The notes under the pieces: generated by a model
Databases searched by the model: none
Seen by the model: the letters and a program-made list of their open reading frames with translations, nothing else
Told to the model about the DNA's origin: nothing
Shown here: piece after piece, positions 36,611 through 45,861 of the stretch
How positions within the stretch are numbered: the stretch's first letter is position 1
How the letters are laid out: the number at the start of each line of letters is the position of its first letter
Position numbers and translations under genes: made by a program
DNA from: Syntrophobacteraceae bacterium
Lineage (GTDB): Bacteria; Desulfobacterota; Syntrophobacteria; Syntrophobacterales; Syntrophobacteraceae
Direction of reading: 5' to 3'
NCBI GenBank assembly: GCA_031292195.1
Contig: JARLHP010000141.1
Location: forward strand, 1-50,937
Length of the DNA: 50,937 bases

Positions 36611-39472
36611 ATGGAGCTGTGGGTTGGAGCGATAATTCTAGGCTTCTTGTATGCCTTCCTAACGCTGGGGAGCTTCCTCACCTTCAGGGTTCTCCACTTC
36701 CCCGACATCACCGTGGATGGAAGTCTGACAGCCGGTGCGGCAACTTCGGCGGTCCTCATCGCAGCGGGTTGGAACCCCTTCCTGACCCTTGGCCTGGCCT
36801 TTCTGGCGGGCGCCGCGGCCGGGAGTGTGACCGCGGCAATCAATACCCGGATCAAGATAGACGGTCTTCTGGCCGGAATTCTGGTCATGACCGGCCTTTA
36901 TTCCGTCAATCTTCATCTCATGGGCCGCTCGAACATATCTCTCATAAACCACACCACTTTCGTAAGCTGTCTGGAGAAGATCAACCCGGGGTTGCCGGCC
37001 GAAATCTGGCTTCTGGTCTGTCTTGTCCCCATAATGGCACTATTTTGGATCGCGGCCTCGCTCTTCTTTAAAACCGACCTCGGTATCTCCATGACGGCCA
37101 CCGGCAACAACCCGACGATGGCGGCCGCGGCGGGCGTAAACGTGGAGCGAATGAAGATCTTCGGGATTTCGCTGGCAAACGGATTAACCGGACTTTCGGG
37201 CGCGGTCGTCGCCCAGTACCAGGGGTTTGCCGATGTGGGGATGGGGATAGGCACAGTGGTCACCGGCCTGGCCTCGGTCATCATCGGCGAGACCATTTTT
37301 CCGTTGCGATCCATCTATGCGAAAATATTCAGTGCGATCCTCGGCTCGGTTGTATTCCGGCTGATGATAGCCCTCGCCCTTTCAGCGGGTTTAAACCCCA
37401 TCGATCTCAAGCTGCTTACCGCTGTTTTCGTTCTGGGCGCACTCGTTTTGCCCGGGACCTTCGCCAAATGGCCGAAGGCGAGGGCGGCCTTCGCCGGTTT
37501 TCCGCGCTCGGCCACGAACCTTCGCCGCATCAGGATCGCACTGCCGGGAGTGGCCATCGCGGTTCTGGTCCTGTGGTCGGCCGTTCATTTTTCCCAGCAC
37601 GGGGTGATTGGGACCAAAATCTGCCGGATCGGGATCGTTCAGATCTCGGACCACGCCATGCTAAACACCACCCGGGAAAGCTTCCTGAAAGAGATGAACG
37701 TCCAGGGTTACCTGGAGGGAAAAAACTGCGCTTTTCTCTATCGGAACGCACACTCGGACACGGCTACCATAAACAACATCCTCGATGATTTCCTCCGGCA
37801 GGATGTCAGCCTTGTGGTTGCCATTTCCACCCCCTGCACGCAGGCGGCCATCAACAGGATCAAGGACCGTCCGGTGCTGTTTGCCACCGTGGCGGACCCT
37901 TTCGTCATCGGCGCCGGGAAATCCGATACCGAACACAAACCGAATGTCACCGGCGTCTACGGCGCCGTTCCGATGGACGTGCTCCTCGAAAAGGTGCGCG
38001 CCACCCTGCCCGGGGCCGTAAGGATCGGGTGCATCTGGGACCCTTCCCAGATCAACGCGGTGGTCAACGTCGAAGACTTCCGGAAGGCCGTTGAACGACA
38101 CCCCGAACTCACCTTTGTGGGGACCGCGGTTTCGGGGACATCGGAAGTCTACCAGGGTGTCCTGTCCCTGGTGCAGCGGGGTGTCGATGTCATGGTTCTG
38201 CCTCCGGACAATGTCATCTACTCCGCCTTCGAATCCGTGGTGAAGGCTGCAAAACCGCGCAAGATCCCCATTTTCATTACGGACGTCGAAAGAATCCAGG
38301 ATGGAGCGCTGGCCGCGCTGGGCTATGACTATACGTCCAGCGGCATACAGGCGGCCCACCTGGCGGAGCGCATTCTGAAGGGGGAAGACCCCGGACGAAT
38401 TCCTTTTCAGAAGTACTCCCATTTGACTTTTGCACTGAACACCGAAGTGGCCCGGGAACTGGGCGTAAAGTTTCCCCCCGCAATCGTGTCCAGTGCTACC
38501 AGGATTTACGGGGACAAGTCGGCTCCCTGCCTCGGAGGCCTCCAGGCCTCGACCGAAAAGGCGCCATCCCCCGGGCGGGTTCGAAGGCTGGCGCTCTTCC
38601 ATTTCACCGACAGCGAGACGGTGATGCGGGCCGTCAAAGGGTTCATGGATGAACTGGAAAAGGGCGATTTTCTGAGGCGCCATGCGGTCAAGGTCGATAG
38701 AATCAGCGCTCAAAACGACTGGAACCTGGCGCAGGCCATCGCCCGGGACATAGTCAGGAAGAAGTACGATTTTGTAGTCACGCTGTCCACACCGACCCTG
38801 CAGATGATGGTCCGAACCAACCGGGAGATCCCCGCGGTGTTCGGAATGGTGAGCGATCCCTACAGCCTGGGAGCGGCCAAGACTCCGCGGGACCACCCGG
38901 CCAACCTCACCGGCGTCGCCACATCCCCTCCTGTGGAATCAGCCCTTAAGATCATGAGAGAACTCTTTCCCAAGGCCCGAAAAATCGGAATGGTGTGGAA
39001 CCCTTCCGAGGCCTGTTCGGAAGCGAGCATGCATAGAGCGCGCAAGGCGGCCCCCGCTTACGGATTCGAACTGGTGGAGGCCACCGCCGGCAGCACCGGT
39101 GAAGTTCTGGATGCGGTAAAATCCCTGGCGGCCAAAGGGATCGATCTCTTTTTCACCTCAAACGACAACACCATATCCCTGGCAGTCGGGAGTGTGGCGG
39201 CGTTCCTGCACCAGCAAAGGATACCCTACTTTTCCAATACGCCCGTGCACGTTGAGCAGGGGGCCTTCCTGGCCATAGGCGCCGATTACGAAGAGGTCGG
39301 GAAAGAAACGGGACGAATGACCAGGGAGGTTGTTTCGGGTAAGTCCCCCAAAACGATTCCCATCCTGGAATTCGTTCCGGAAAGGGTCTACATAAACCGG
39401 GGACTGGCAAACGAGTACGGCGTCAAGCTGCCCCAACCATTGGCCGAACACGCCACATTCATCAAGAGGTAA
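36611..39472 (+). CDS. ABC permease fused to two substrate-binding domains
   Basis: A 953-residue fusion not usual for ABC importers. Residues 1-285 are an inner-membrane permease of the branched-chain/ribose-like (BPD_transp_2) class with about eight helices, including AASLFFKTDLGISMTATGNNPTMAAAAGV, the coupling region. A ninth helix (about 309-326) then leads outside to two tandem ABC_sub_bind (TrpX/YtnJ-like) solute-binding domains, about 337-640 (RIGIVQISDHAML...) and 658-950 (RRLALFHFTDSETV...). The two are clearly related (both contain DPF/DPY, NVTGV/NLTGV and EQGA/QDGA-type motifs) yet diverged. This class binds aromatic amino acids or related small molecules, but the ligand here is unknown. 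The ATPase follows after six bases. Confidence 0.85.
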   Translation: MELWVGAIILGFLYAFLTLGSFLTFRVLHFPDITVDGSLTAGAATSAVLIAAGWNPFLTLGLAFLAGAAAGSVTAAINTRIKIDGLLAGILVMTGLYSVNLHLMGRSNISLINHTTFVSCLEKINPGLPAEIWLLVCLVPIMALFWIAASLFFKTDLGISMTATGNNPTMAAAAGVNVERMKIFGISLANGLTGLSGAVVAQYQGFADVGMGIGTVVTGLASVIIGETIFPLRSIYAKIFSAILGSVVFRLMIALALSAGLNPIDLKLLTAVFVLGALVLPGTFAKWPKARAAFAGFPRSATNLRRIRIALPGVAIAVLVLWSAVHFSQHGVIGTKICRIGIVQISDHAMLNTTRESFLKEMNVQGYLEGKNCAFLYRNAHSDTATINNILDDFLRQDVSLVVAISTPCTQAAINRIKDRPVLFATVADPFVIGAGKSDTEHKPNVTGVYGAVPMDVLLEKVRATLPGAVRIGCIWDPSQINAVVNVEDFRKAVERHPELTFVGTAVSGTSEVYQGVLSLVQRGVDVMVLPPDNVIYSAFESVVKAAKPRKIPIFITDVERIQDGALAALGYDYTSSGIQAAHLAERILKGEDPGRIPFQKYSHLTFALNTEVARELGVKFPPAIVSSATRIYGDKSAPCLGGLQASTEKAPSPGRVRRLALFHFTDSETVMRAVKGFMDELEKGDFLRRHAVKVDRISAQNDWNLAQAIARDIVRKKYDFVVTLSTPTLQMMVRTNREIPAVFGMVSDPYSLGAAKTPRDHPANLTGVATSPPVESALKIMRELFPKARKIGMVWNPSEACSEASMHRARKAAPAYGFELVEATAGSTGEVLDAVKSLAAKGIDLFFTSNDNTISLAVGSVAAFLHQQRIPYFSNTPVHVEQGAFLAIGADYEEVGKETGRMTREVVSGKSPKTIPILEFVPERVYINRGLANEYGVKLPQPLAEHATFIKR

Positions 39473-39478
39473 GGGGCG

Positions 39479-40288
39479 ATGATCAGGATCAGGGATTTTC
39501 ACAAACGCTTCCATGCCGGTTCCATCAATGAAGTCTACCCCCTGCGGGGCATAAATCTGCATGTCCGCCCGGGCGATTTTGTGACCGTGATCGGCACGAA
39601 CGGATCAGGAAAATCGACTCTGTTGAATGCCATCGCGGGAGCTTTTCCGCCCGATTCGGGGACCATCGAGATCGATGGGGAGGATGTAAGCGGCAAGAAG
39701 GATTTTCAAAGAGCAAAGCATATCGCCAGAGTCTTTCAGAACCCGTTTGTGGGGACCGCTCCGGAGATGAGTATCGCGGAAAACCTGCATATGGCCCATT
39801 TGCGCGGGAAAAAGAAGCTCTTGCGGCTGGGGCTTGGTTTGGAACAGCGCGAGCGGCTAAGAGAAGAAGTCCGGCAGCTTGAAATGCAGATGGAAAACAG
39901 GCTGGAAAACATGATGGGCACGCTGTCGGGTGGCCAGCGACAGGCCATTACGCTGCTCATGGCGGTAGTAGCCGGGCCGAAGGTTCTTCTGCTCGACGAG
40001 CACACCGCGGCGCTCGACCCCAAATCCGCAGCCCAGGTGATTGCTCTGACCAAAAGGTTTGTCCAAAACGGAGGCTTCACCACCCTCATGGTCACCCACA
40101 GCATGCAGCAGGCCCTCGAGCTGGGCAACCGCACCATCATGATGCACCAGGGGCAAATTATCGAGGACATATCGAGCGAAGAAAAGCGAAGATGCACAGT
40201 GGAGGACCTCTTGGACAAGTTCTCGGAACTGCGCAAAAAAGAACGGCTGACCGCAGAGATGCTCGAAAGACTTCGACGAAGTTACTAA
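39479..40288 (+). CDS. ABC transporter ATP-binding protein
   Basis: A 269-residue ABC ATPase that would power the upstream permease fusion. Walker A is GTNGSGKSTLLNAI (about residues 39-52), the Q-loop region is RVFQNPFVGTAPEMSIAENL, the signature is MMGTLSGGQRQAITLLMA, and Walker B with the D-loop is VLLLDEHTAALDPKSA. The H-loop His is in LMVTHSMQQAL. It starts six bases after the permease, with GGGGCG before the ATG, so cotranscription is near certain. The operon has STAS, permease-SBP-SBP and ATPase, and no separate binding protein. Confidence 0.95.
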   Translation: MIRIRDFHKRFHAGSINEVYPLRGINLHVRPGDFVTVIGTNGSGKSTLLNAIAGAFPPDSGTIEIDGEDVSGKKDFQRAKHIARVFQNPFVGTAPEMSIAENLHMAHLRGKKKLLRLGLGLEQRERLREEVRQLEMQMENRLENMMGTLSGGQRQAITLLMAVVAGPKVLLLDEHTAALDPKSAAQVIALTKRFVQNGGFTTLMVTHSMQQALELGNRTIMMHQGQIIEDISSEEKRRCTVEDLLDKFSELRKKERLTAEMLERLRRSY

Positions 40289-40522
40289 CCGTCACCTCCT
40301 CTTTTTGCGCCAAAGGCCAGGTGGTCCTATGCGTACTGTTCCTCCCATGCCTTCCAGTTTGTCAGCGATTAACCGCGCCCGCCAGGAGGTTTCCAAAGAA
40401 CACTATTTAACTTATGAAGGTGCAAATTACCGCCGATATACCTTGCAATAAGACCTTAGGAACGTAGGACCTTGTTTCATGGATTTCTTGTTTTAGAACA
40501 ATTCCGACCGGAGGATGGATGG

Positions 40523-42376
40523 ATGGATGGAGACAGAAGCTCAATCAAGAATACAGTCCCACAGGCCAATGGCTCCCGGGACCACCGGTCCCTCGGTATA
40601 ACAGGCAAAATAATTCTGACGGTTTTCGGCATCCTGGCGCTGACACTGGTGGTGAACTACTATATTTTCACCGCGGGTTACCGCTCCAGCATGGAAAAAG
40701 CACTGGTGGCAAAAGCCGCCGCATTTTGCGCCTGTGCCGATAACATTAAATCCAACGTCTCGATGCAACACCAGCAGGGTGATTATGACCTGAACGGGTT
40801 GATGGCTGACCTTAAAAAAGTCCTGGCAAGCGGGCGCTCCTACCGGGACAGCAAATTCTACAGTACCATACCGGTTGTCTGCGCCTGGAATATTGCCAAG
40901 AAAACGGCAAAAGCGGAGAATCTCGATTTCAGAGTGGTCGCCACTCAAGCCCGCAATCCCGATAATGATCTGGAGGCCGGTACATTTCAGCGCAAAATGC
41001 TCGATGATCTGATGGTGCAGGCAAGGGATGGCGGCAGCACCTTTATGTCACGCTTTGACCCGGCCAAAAATACCATATACGCCATGCGCGCCATCGGTCT
41101 CAGCAAGGACTGTCTCCTTTGTCATGGCGCCCCCGGATCGGCCGGCGACGTCAATAAAGACGGAAAGGACGCCGTTGGTTTTCGGATGGAAGATTGGAAG
41201 GCGGGTGATTTTCATGGCGCCTTCGAATTGGCCATACCGATGACCCCCGTTGATAAAAGCGTCAGATCGTTCCTTCTGAGCGGCCTGGCCTGGAGCTTTC
41301 CGATTGCCCTACTGGCAATTGTCTTATTCTTCCAACTGGTTCGCCGCCTGATAGGCAACCCCATCCAGATGCTGTTGGGCCGTTTCGGGGAGGCTGCCCG
41401 GGGTAATCTTTCCGCAAAAATGGAAACCGGCCGCAGCGATGAAATTGGCCACCTGGCATTTGGATACAACGCCTTCCTGGATCAATTACACGCCATGATC
41501 GGTGATATCGCCAGGACTTCGGACACCCTGTCCGCCTCATCGGCCAAGCTGGCTTCGGTAGCCAACGGAATGGCCACAGGGGCCAGAGACATGACGGAGA
41601 AGGCCCACACCGTGGCCGCGGCCGCCGAAGAAGCCAGCGTGAATACCCTTACGGTCGCCCAGAACATGGAACATATGACAGACAGCCTCACCTCTGTTGC
41701 GGGCGCTACGGAAGAAATGAGCGTGACCGTTGGCGAGATCGCCTCCAACACCGAAAGGGCGCGCTCCATAAGCACCGCGGCCACCGGCCAGGCGGCGGCC
41801 CTCTCCGGTATTATGGTGGAACTGGGTCGGGCGGCCCGGGAGATAGGTCAAGTCGTTGAAACCATCACCAGCATTTCAGACCAAACAAACCTACTTGCGT
41901 TAAACGCCACCATCGAGGCGGCCAGGGCGGGCGCGGCCGGCAAAGGTTTCGCGGTCGTGGCCAGCGAGATCAAAGAACTTGCGCAAATGACCTCCAAGGC
42001 AACCGAGGAAATCAAAACCAAAATTGCCGGTATTCAGACCTCCACCGGGAATACGATCGGAGACATTGAAAGCATTGCATCGGTGATCGGACAGGTCGGC
42101 GACATTGTGGCCACCATAGCCGCGGCTATTGAAGAGCAATCGGTGGTGACTCGTGACGTGGCCTCCAACGTTGCTCAGGCCAGTACGGGCGTAAACGACA
42201 CCAATGAAAACCTTTCTCAAACCGCCACCGTTTCTCAGTCCATCGCCAAGGATATTGCCTCGGTCAGTGTGGCGATCGAGTCGATCAGCGCCGGCAGCCA
42301 GCAGGTGGAGTCGAGCGCCGGGGAGTTGGCGGAAATATCGACAAATCTGCAGCGTCTGGTGAGCAAATTCACCTAA
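40523..42376 (+). CDS. Methyl-accepting chemotaxis protein with haem-binding sensor
   Basis: A 617-residue receptor. TM1 (about 30-52) and TM2 (about 250-273) enclose a periplasmic Tll0287-like (DUF3365) domain that contains C197-LL-C200-H201, a c-type haem-binding CxxCH motif, so it may sense redox state, oxygen or NO. HAMP (about 274-327) and an MCP signalling domain with the [20 protein letters not shown] hairpin follow. The ATG at 40523 is the in-frame member of a four-unit atgg repeat after GGAGG. It lies 234 bases after the ATPase gene, so operon membership is uncertain. The haem sensor would normally be exported and attached by the cytochrome c maturation system. Confidence 0.88.
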   Translation: MDGDRSSIKNTVPQANGSRDHRSLGITGKIILTVFGILALTLVVNYYIFTAGYRSSMEKALVAKAAAFCACADNIKSNVSMQHQQGDYDLNGLMADLKKVLASGRSYRDSKFYSTIPVVCAWNIAKKTAKAENLDFRVVATQARNPDNDLEAGTFQRKMLDDLMVQARDGGSTFMSRFDPAKNTIYAMRAIGLSKDCLLCHGAPGSAGDVNKDGKDAVGFRMEDWKAGDFHGAFELAIPMTPVDKSVRSFLLSGLAWSFPIALLAIVLFFQLVRRLIGNPIQMLLGRFGEAARGNLSAKMETGRSDEIGHLAFGYNAFLDQLHAMIGDIARTSDTLSASSAKLASVANGMATGARDMTEKAHTVAAAAEEASVNTLTVAQNMEHMTDSLTSVAGATEEMSVTVGEIASNTERARSISTAATGQAAALSGIMVELGRAAREIGQVVETITSISDQTNLLALNATIEAARAGAAGKGFAVVASEIKELAQMTSKATEEIKTKIAGIQTSTGNTIGDIESIASVIGQVGDIVATIAAAIEEQSVVTRDVASNVAQASTGVNDTNENLSQTATVSQSIAKDIASVSVAIESISAGSQQVESSAGELAEISTNLQRLVSKFT

Positions 42377-42619
42377 CCGGAGACGGCGCCGGCCTTGAGC
42401 GGCGCAACCGTTTCCGGGGGACTTGAGTAGTTGTTGGGAAAGGTTTTCTCACGCGAAGACACGAAGGCGCGAAGTGCATAATGGTTTTTATGGTTTCCGG
42501 GCGGCGCGGGGGGGGGCATCGACTCCCCGCGCTTTTTTGCCCTTCACCTTTTCAATGACGCAGCCTGGAGTCAACACCCTCGTGGAAGAATGCCCCCCAA
42601 GACCATGGGCTGCCCCGGA

Positions 42620-42855
42620 CCAATGTCCATGGGGGGTTGAGATAAGCGACTCAACTGGAATCGGTGCTGCTCTTTTAGAGCGACGATCGTGATCCCGGAG
42701 GGATCAAAGCCATTAGCCGGGGGTTGAGGCCGTGAGGCCGATACCCCCGGAAAGGGACGAAAAAGAAGGAGACGACCCCGTGAGGGGTCGCAGCTCAGAA
42801 CCATCAATCAAGATATTTCTGATCATGCTTAACCCTGCTTAACTCAACAACGTTG
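42620..42855. mobile_element. Inverted-repeat element, copy B (degraded)
   Basis: The core (about 42642-42795) matches copies A and C closely. The left end is damaged by an inserted ccatgggg-type segment, so its inverted repeat reads caatgt...ggttgagataag. The right end, aactcaacaacgttg, is present. The tail differs from A and C: it carries ccatcaatcaagatatttct, which the first 25 bases of the window share. Confidence 0.75.
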
Positions 42856-42869
42856 CGGCCCCTGGCTCA

Positions 42870-43242
42870 CTATCTCCCTGAGGTTTCCCGTGCGGCCCTT
42901 GACGCAGGGCGCTGGCTCCCTTGTAATAGCCTTTGACCACCCAACTCCAACACACTCATGCTCGGCGCTACAGGAAACAACGAACCGTCTTTGCGGCGAT
43001 GCATACTTTGAAAACGGATTTTCCGGCCAGGTTGGAGCACCTCCCGGATATTTTCGCTGTGCTCCTCAGGCCCCGCGTTGGGGTCAACATCGTATACGGA
43101 CAGGAACAACAGTTCCTCCCCGGTATAGCCGAGACCGGAACAGGCAGCCTGGGGTCCGCAAAACGGCTGCGCTCGAGTCCCGTGGCAAACGAATCCATTC
43201 CTTCAGACACCCCGTAACCGACCTAATGTTTGTTCCACTCAT
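42870..43242 (-). pseudogene. FIST-PAS sensor remnant
   Basis: From ATG 43242 the minus strand reads MSGTNI, then after a one-base loss continues as VGYGVSEGMDSFATGLERS, the N-terminus of the FIST-PAS sensor at 48918. It then jumps into the middle of a PAS domain: GYTGEELLFLSVYDVDPNAG, then HRRKDGSLFPV, to about 42870. The FIST domains are deleted. It is a broken paralogue with a frameshift and an internal deletion. Upstream DNA (43243-43290) matches that of the intact gene. Confidence 0.85.
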
Positions 43243-43352
43243 CGTGCGATCCCATTTCTGCTTTTACGTTGATAACTTTGAAAGTTATTAAGACATTGTG
43301 ACTATAAGATTTTTTTCATCGGTAAGCGTAAAGGAAATTGACAGGAATCCGC

Positions 43353-44222
43353 ATGAACCACCCCACTCATTCACCCATCGAGTGTGAGCAGAGTACGCAC
43401 CTTGCCTTGTGCGCATTTGACGCTCTGCCACTTACCGCCGTGGTGTTAGGGGCCGATGGGACCATAAAGAGCGTCAATGAGGAGTGGTGGCGCTTTGCCC
43501 GTGCAAACTTCATTCAGAACATCGAAACGATTTCCCCGGGGGCCGGCTACCTTGAAGAATGCCGCCGTGCTGTCCGAAGAGGCGATCCGCTCTCAAAAGA
43601 TGGACTGGAAGGAATTGAAGCCGTCATCAGAAGCGAGATTTCCCAATTCTCCCTGGAATACCCCTGCCACTCTCCCGCGGAAAAGCGCTGGTTCCTGATG
43701 AGTGTAAAACCTCTTGCGGACAATACCGAAATTCTCATTACGCACCTCGATATCACAAATCTCAGAGTGGCCGAAGACGAACTCCGCGAAAGTGAATCCC
43801 GCTACCGTTCACTTTTTTCATCAAGCCTCATTGCCGTGCTCTTGACCGCTCCCGATGGGCGCATCTTTGCGGCCAACGAAGAAGCCTGCCGGATGTTTGG
43901 CCTGACAGAACACGAACTGATACGGGCCGGCCGGGCGGGCGTCACTGACAAAACCGATCCCCGTTTGGTCGCGGCCCTGGAGATACGCCACCGCACGGGG
44001 AGGTTTCACGGTGAACTCACTTACATTCGAAAAGACGGAACGAAGTTCATCGGGGAAACTTTCTCCTCTATTTTCCTGGACCTGCACGGTCGGCAGTGCT
44101 CCAGCATGGCCATTCGGGACGCCTTGGGGATCCAGGGTTTTTTGATGAAGCCGGTGACAATAACCGAGCTCACGGCAACTGTTCGAAAAATACTGGACCA
44201 AAATCAAAAGAAATGTCAATGA
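43353..44222 (+). CDS. PAS protein fused to a response-regulator tail
   Basis: A 289-residue protein whose parts look joined by deletion. Residues about 20-135 and 150-255 are two PAS domains (SLFSSSLIAVLLTAPDGRIFAANEEACRMFGLTEHEL). At about residue 256 the text changes to GIQGFLMKPVTITELTATVRKILDQ, the C-terminal helix of a REC domain with the conserved KP. A hybrid histidine kinase in this layout would have HisKA, HATPase and most of REC between these, and all are absent. The frame is open, so it may be expressed, but kinase activity is lost. It is divergent from the FIST remnant and shares its promoter region. The ATG at 43353 follows GGAA weakly. Confidence 0.7.
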   Translation: MNHPTHSPIECEQSTHLALCAFDALPLTAVVLGADGTIKSVNEEWWRFARANFIQNIETISPGAGYLEECRRAVRRGDPLSKDGLEGIEAVIRSEISQFSLEYPCHSPAEKRWFLMSVKPLADNTEILITHLDITNLRVAEDELRESESRYRSLFSSSLIAVLLTAPDGRIFAANEEACRMFGLTEHELIRAGRAGVTDKTDPRLVAALEIRHRTGRFHGELTYIRKDGTKFIGETFSSIFLDLHGRQCSSMAIRDALGIQGFLMKPVTITELTATVRKILDQNQKKCQ

Positions 44223-44293
44223 ACCTGCTTCCGCGAATTCTTTTCCGGTTTGAAAAAACATCTCAATTTTGCAACACTTTTGCCGACCTATAA

Positions 44294-44482
44294 AGATATA
44301 GCCTGAATGTGTCCGCACTCAGGGATGACCTGGTTCTGTTCCAAGACGTCATGCTTCAGAACGGGCGATTGCTCGTTGCCAGGGGATACAAGGTCAGCCG
44401 GGCCCTGCTGGAAAAGCTGAGGGAATTTTCGGAAAAACCCGGTATAAAGGAACTCATAACCGTCCTCATTCCAAACCAATGA
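44294..44482 (+). pseudogene. C-terminal tail of an HD-type response regulator
   Basis: An open frame from 44294, start GTG 44309 if translated, encodes DDLVLFQDVMLQNGRLLVAR and RGYKVSRALLEKLREF, ending VLIPNQ. It matches the last 55 residues of the regulator at 49052-50215 (DDDLFLQDGRLVVVKGYRVN). The rest of that gene is absent here. It is thus a stray tail, not a known independent protein. Confidence 0.75.
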
Positions 44483-44522
44483 GTGATCAAATCCCGTCAA
44501 TTGGGACCACGAGGGAAAAAAG

Positions 44523-45590
44523 ATGAGTTACCGGGTGCTGCTGGTCGATGATGAACGAAGGGTTACCGATGGACTCCGGCGTGCCCTCCATGCATATTAT
44601 ACCGTACACTGCGCCCCTTCCGCCAGGGATGCGCTGTTTATTTTGAATCAGGAAAAAATTGATGTCGTGGTTACAGATGAAATTATGCCCGGAATGTCCG
44701 GTACTGATTTGTTAAAAGAAATCTATGCGCGGTACCCGGATACAATCAGGATTATTTTGACCGGAAATCCCAATCTCGATACCGCGTTGCGTTCAATCAA
44801 CCAGGGGCATGTGTATCGTTTTTTCATTAAGCCTTGCAGCGGAGTGGAACTTCACCTGGCCATCAGACAGGGCTTGCAGCAACGAGAGCTGTCCAAGGCA
44901 AGTATCCATTTGCTGGACTCTTTTCGAAGGCAAGAAAGAATTCTGAAATACCTCGAGCGGCGCTACCCCGGAATAACAGAAATTGATACCGATCGACATG
45001 GCGTAATCGCTGTCGATTATACAAACTGCGATCTTGATAACCTCATTGATCAAATAAATACGGAATACACGAAAAGCATATGCTCACCAGACGAGCAGCC
45101 GGCCGCTGTTAAGGAGCCGGCACAAAATGCGGGGAACCGGCGCCGCACCGCCCGCGACCTCGATCCTGCATACGCGGACGCAAATCAACCATCTCCGGAT
45201 GAACTCTTTAGAGTCCTCTTCGACCATATCCCATCGATTATTCTTGCCGTGGATCACGACGTGCGAATCATGGAGTGCAACAATGCCGCTGCCGATCTTT
45301 TAGGAGCAAAGAATAGCATGGTCCTCCAAATGCGGGGCGGCGACGCTTTTCATTGCATTCATTCCCACGACGCTCCGCAAGGTTGCGGTCATGGTCCGCA
45401 TTGCGGCAACTGTGTAATACGAAATTCCGTCAACGACGCATTCAAAGGCAACAATGTTGTCCGCCGCAGACACAAGATGGAAGTAATAAAAGATGGTCAA
45501 GTCAAGGAAATATTTGCCATGATAACGGCCTCGAAAGTTGCCTATAAGAACTTGAATATAGTACTCCTGATTATAGAAGATATAACCTAG
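44523..45590 (+). CDS. REC-PAS response regulator, amber-interrupted
   Basis: A 355-residue regulator. The REC domain (about 1-125) has VLLVDDERRV, the phosphoacceptor Asp in VVVTDEIMPGMSG, the T in ILTGN and the K in FIKPCS. A linker (about 130-230) leads to a PAS domain (about 235-355) with a cysteine-rich insertion, HCIHSHDAPQGCGHGPHCGNC, typical of Desulfobacterota PAS sensors. The annotated stop is TAG at 45588-45590, but the same frame runs on 59 codons to 45770. No DNA-binding or HD output domain is seen. It follows the stray tail and a GAGGGAAAAAAG ribosome site. Confidence 0.85.
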   Translation: MSYRVLLVDDERRVTDGLRRALHAYYTVHCAPSARDALFILNQEKIDVVVTDEIMPGMSGTDLLKEIYARYPDTIRIILTGNPNLDTALRSINQGHVYRFFIKPCSGVELHLAIRQGLQQRELSKASIHLLDSFRRQERILKYLERRYPGITEIDTDRHGVIAVDYTNCDLDNLIDQINTEYTKSICSPDEQPAAVKEPAQNAGNRRRTARDLDPAYADANQPSPDELFRVLFDHIPSIILAVDHDVRIMECNNAAADLLGAKNSMVLQMRGGDAFHCIHSHDAPQGCGHGPHCGNCVIRNSVNDAFKGNNVVRRRHKMEVIKDGQVKEIFAMITASKVAYKNLNIVLLIIEDIT

Positions 45591-45770
45591 ATACTGGAGC
45601 TCAGAAAGATCATCCCCATTTGTATGATTTGCAAAAAAATACGTAACGACAATCAATACTGGACCCAAGTGGAATCGTACTTCAATAAACTGATAGATGT
45701 AGATTTTTCACACGGTCTATGTCCGCAATGTTATGAAAGCGAAATGAGTAAGTTAAATGAATTGCCATAA
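45591..45770 (+). other. In-frame downstream part of the REC-PAS regulator
   Basis: These 59 sense codons and a TAA directly follow the TAG and are in frame with it. They encode LELRKIIPICMICKKIRNDN, then YFNKLIDVDFSHGLCPQCYE. This is the recognised C-terminal module (IPIC-x2-CKKIR...SHGLCPxC) of many PAS sensors in this phylum, with two Cys pairs that look like a metal site. The most economical reading is one gene with a CAG or GAG to TAG change. Read-through or suppression cannot be excluded. Confidence 0.85.
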
Positions 45771-45861
45771 ATCCAATCATCGACAATACTGTTGACTTAA
45801 GGCCGGATCATTGAAAAAGCAAAGTGCAAAAGAGCGGGAGTTGGGGGGACATGTGGTCCCG

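Larger units (their letters stand above)
42377..43352. other. Repeat-rich stretch without an intact gene
   Basis: This region has no full gene. It contains tttctcacgcgaagacacga at about 42443-42462 (compare 6161-6180), a G-run with catcgactccccgcgctttt (42505-42545, repeated at 46204-46235), element copy B (42620-42855), and the FIST/PAS remnant (42870-43242). The bases 43243-43337 form a shared divergent promoter region, matching 48919-49030. Confidence 0.65.

Noticed and set aside
36611..39472. Permease-binding protein fusion as an assembly error
   Set aside because: The frame is open over 953 codons, a plausible linker helix joins the parts, and both binding domains are complete.
42446..42780. 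89-residue frame after the chemoreceptor gene
   Set aside because: It crosses two unrelated repeats and has no ribosome site or family match.
45588..45590. TAG as a pyrrolysine codon
   Set aside because: No PYLIS-like element or pyl gene is visible in the window, and the family normally has Gln or Glu here. Left as a question, not a call.
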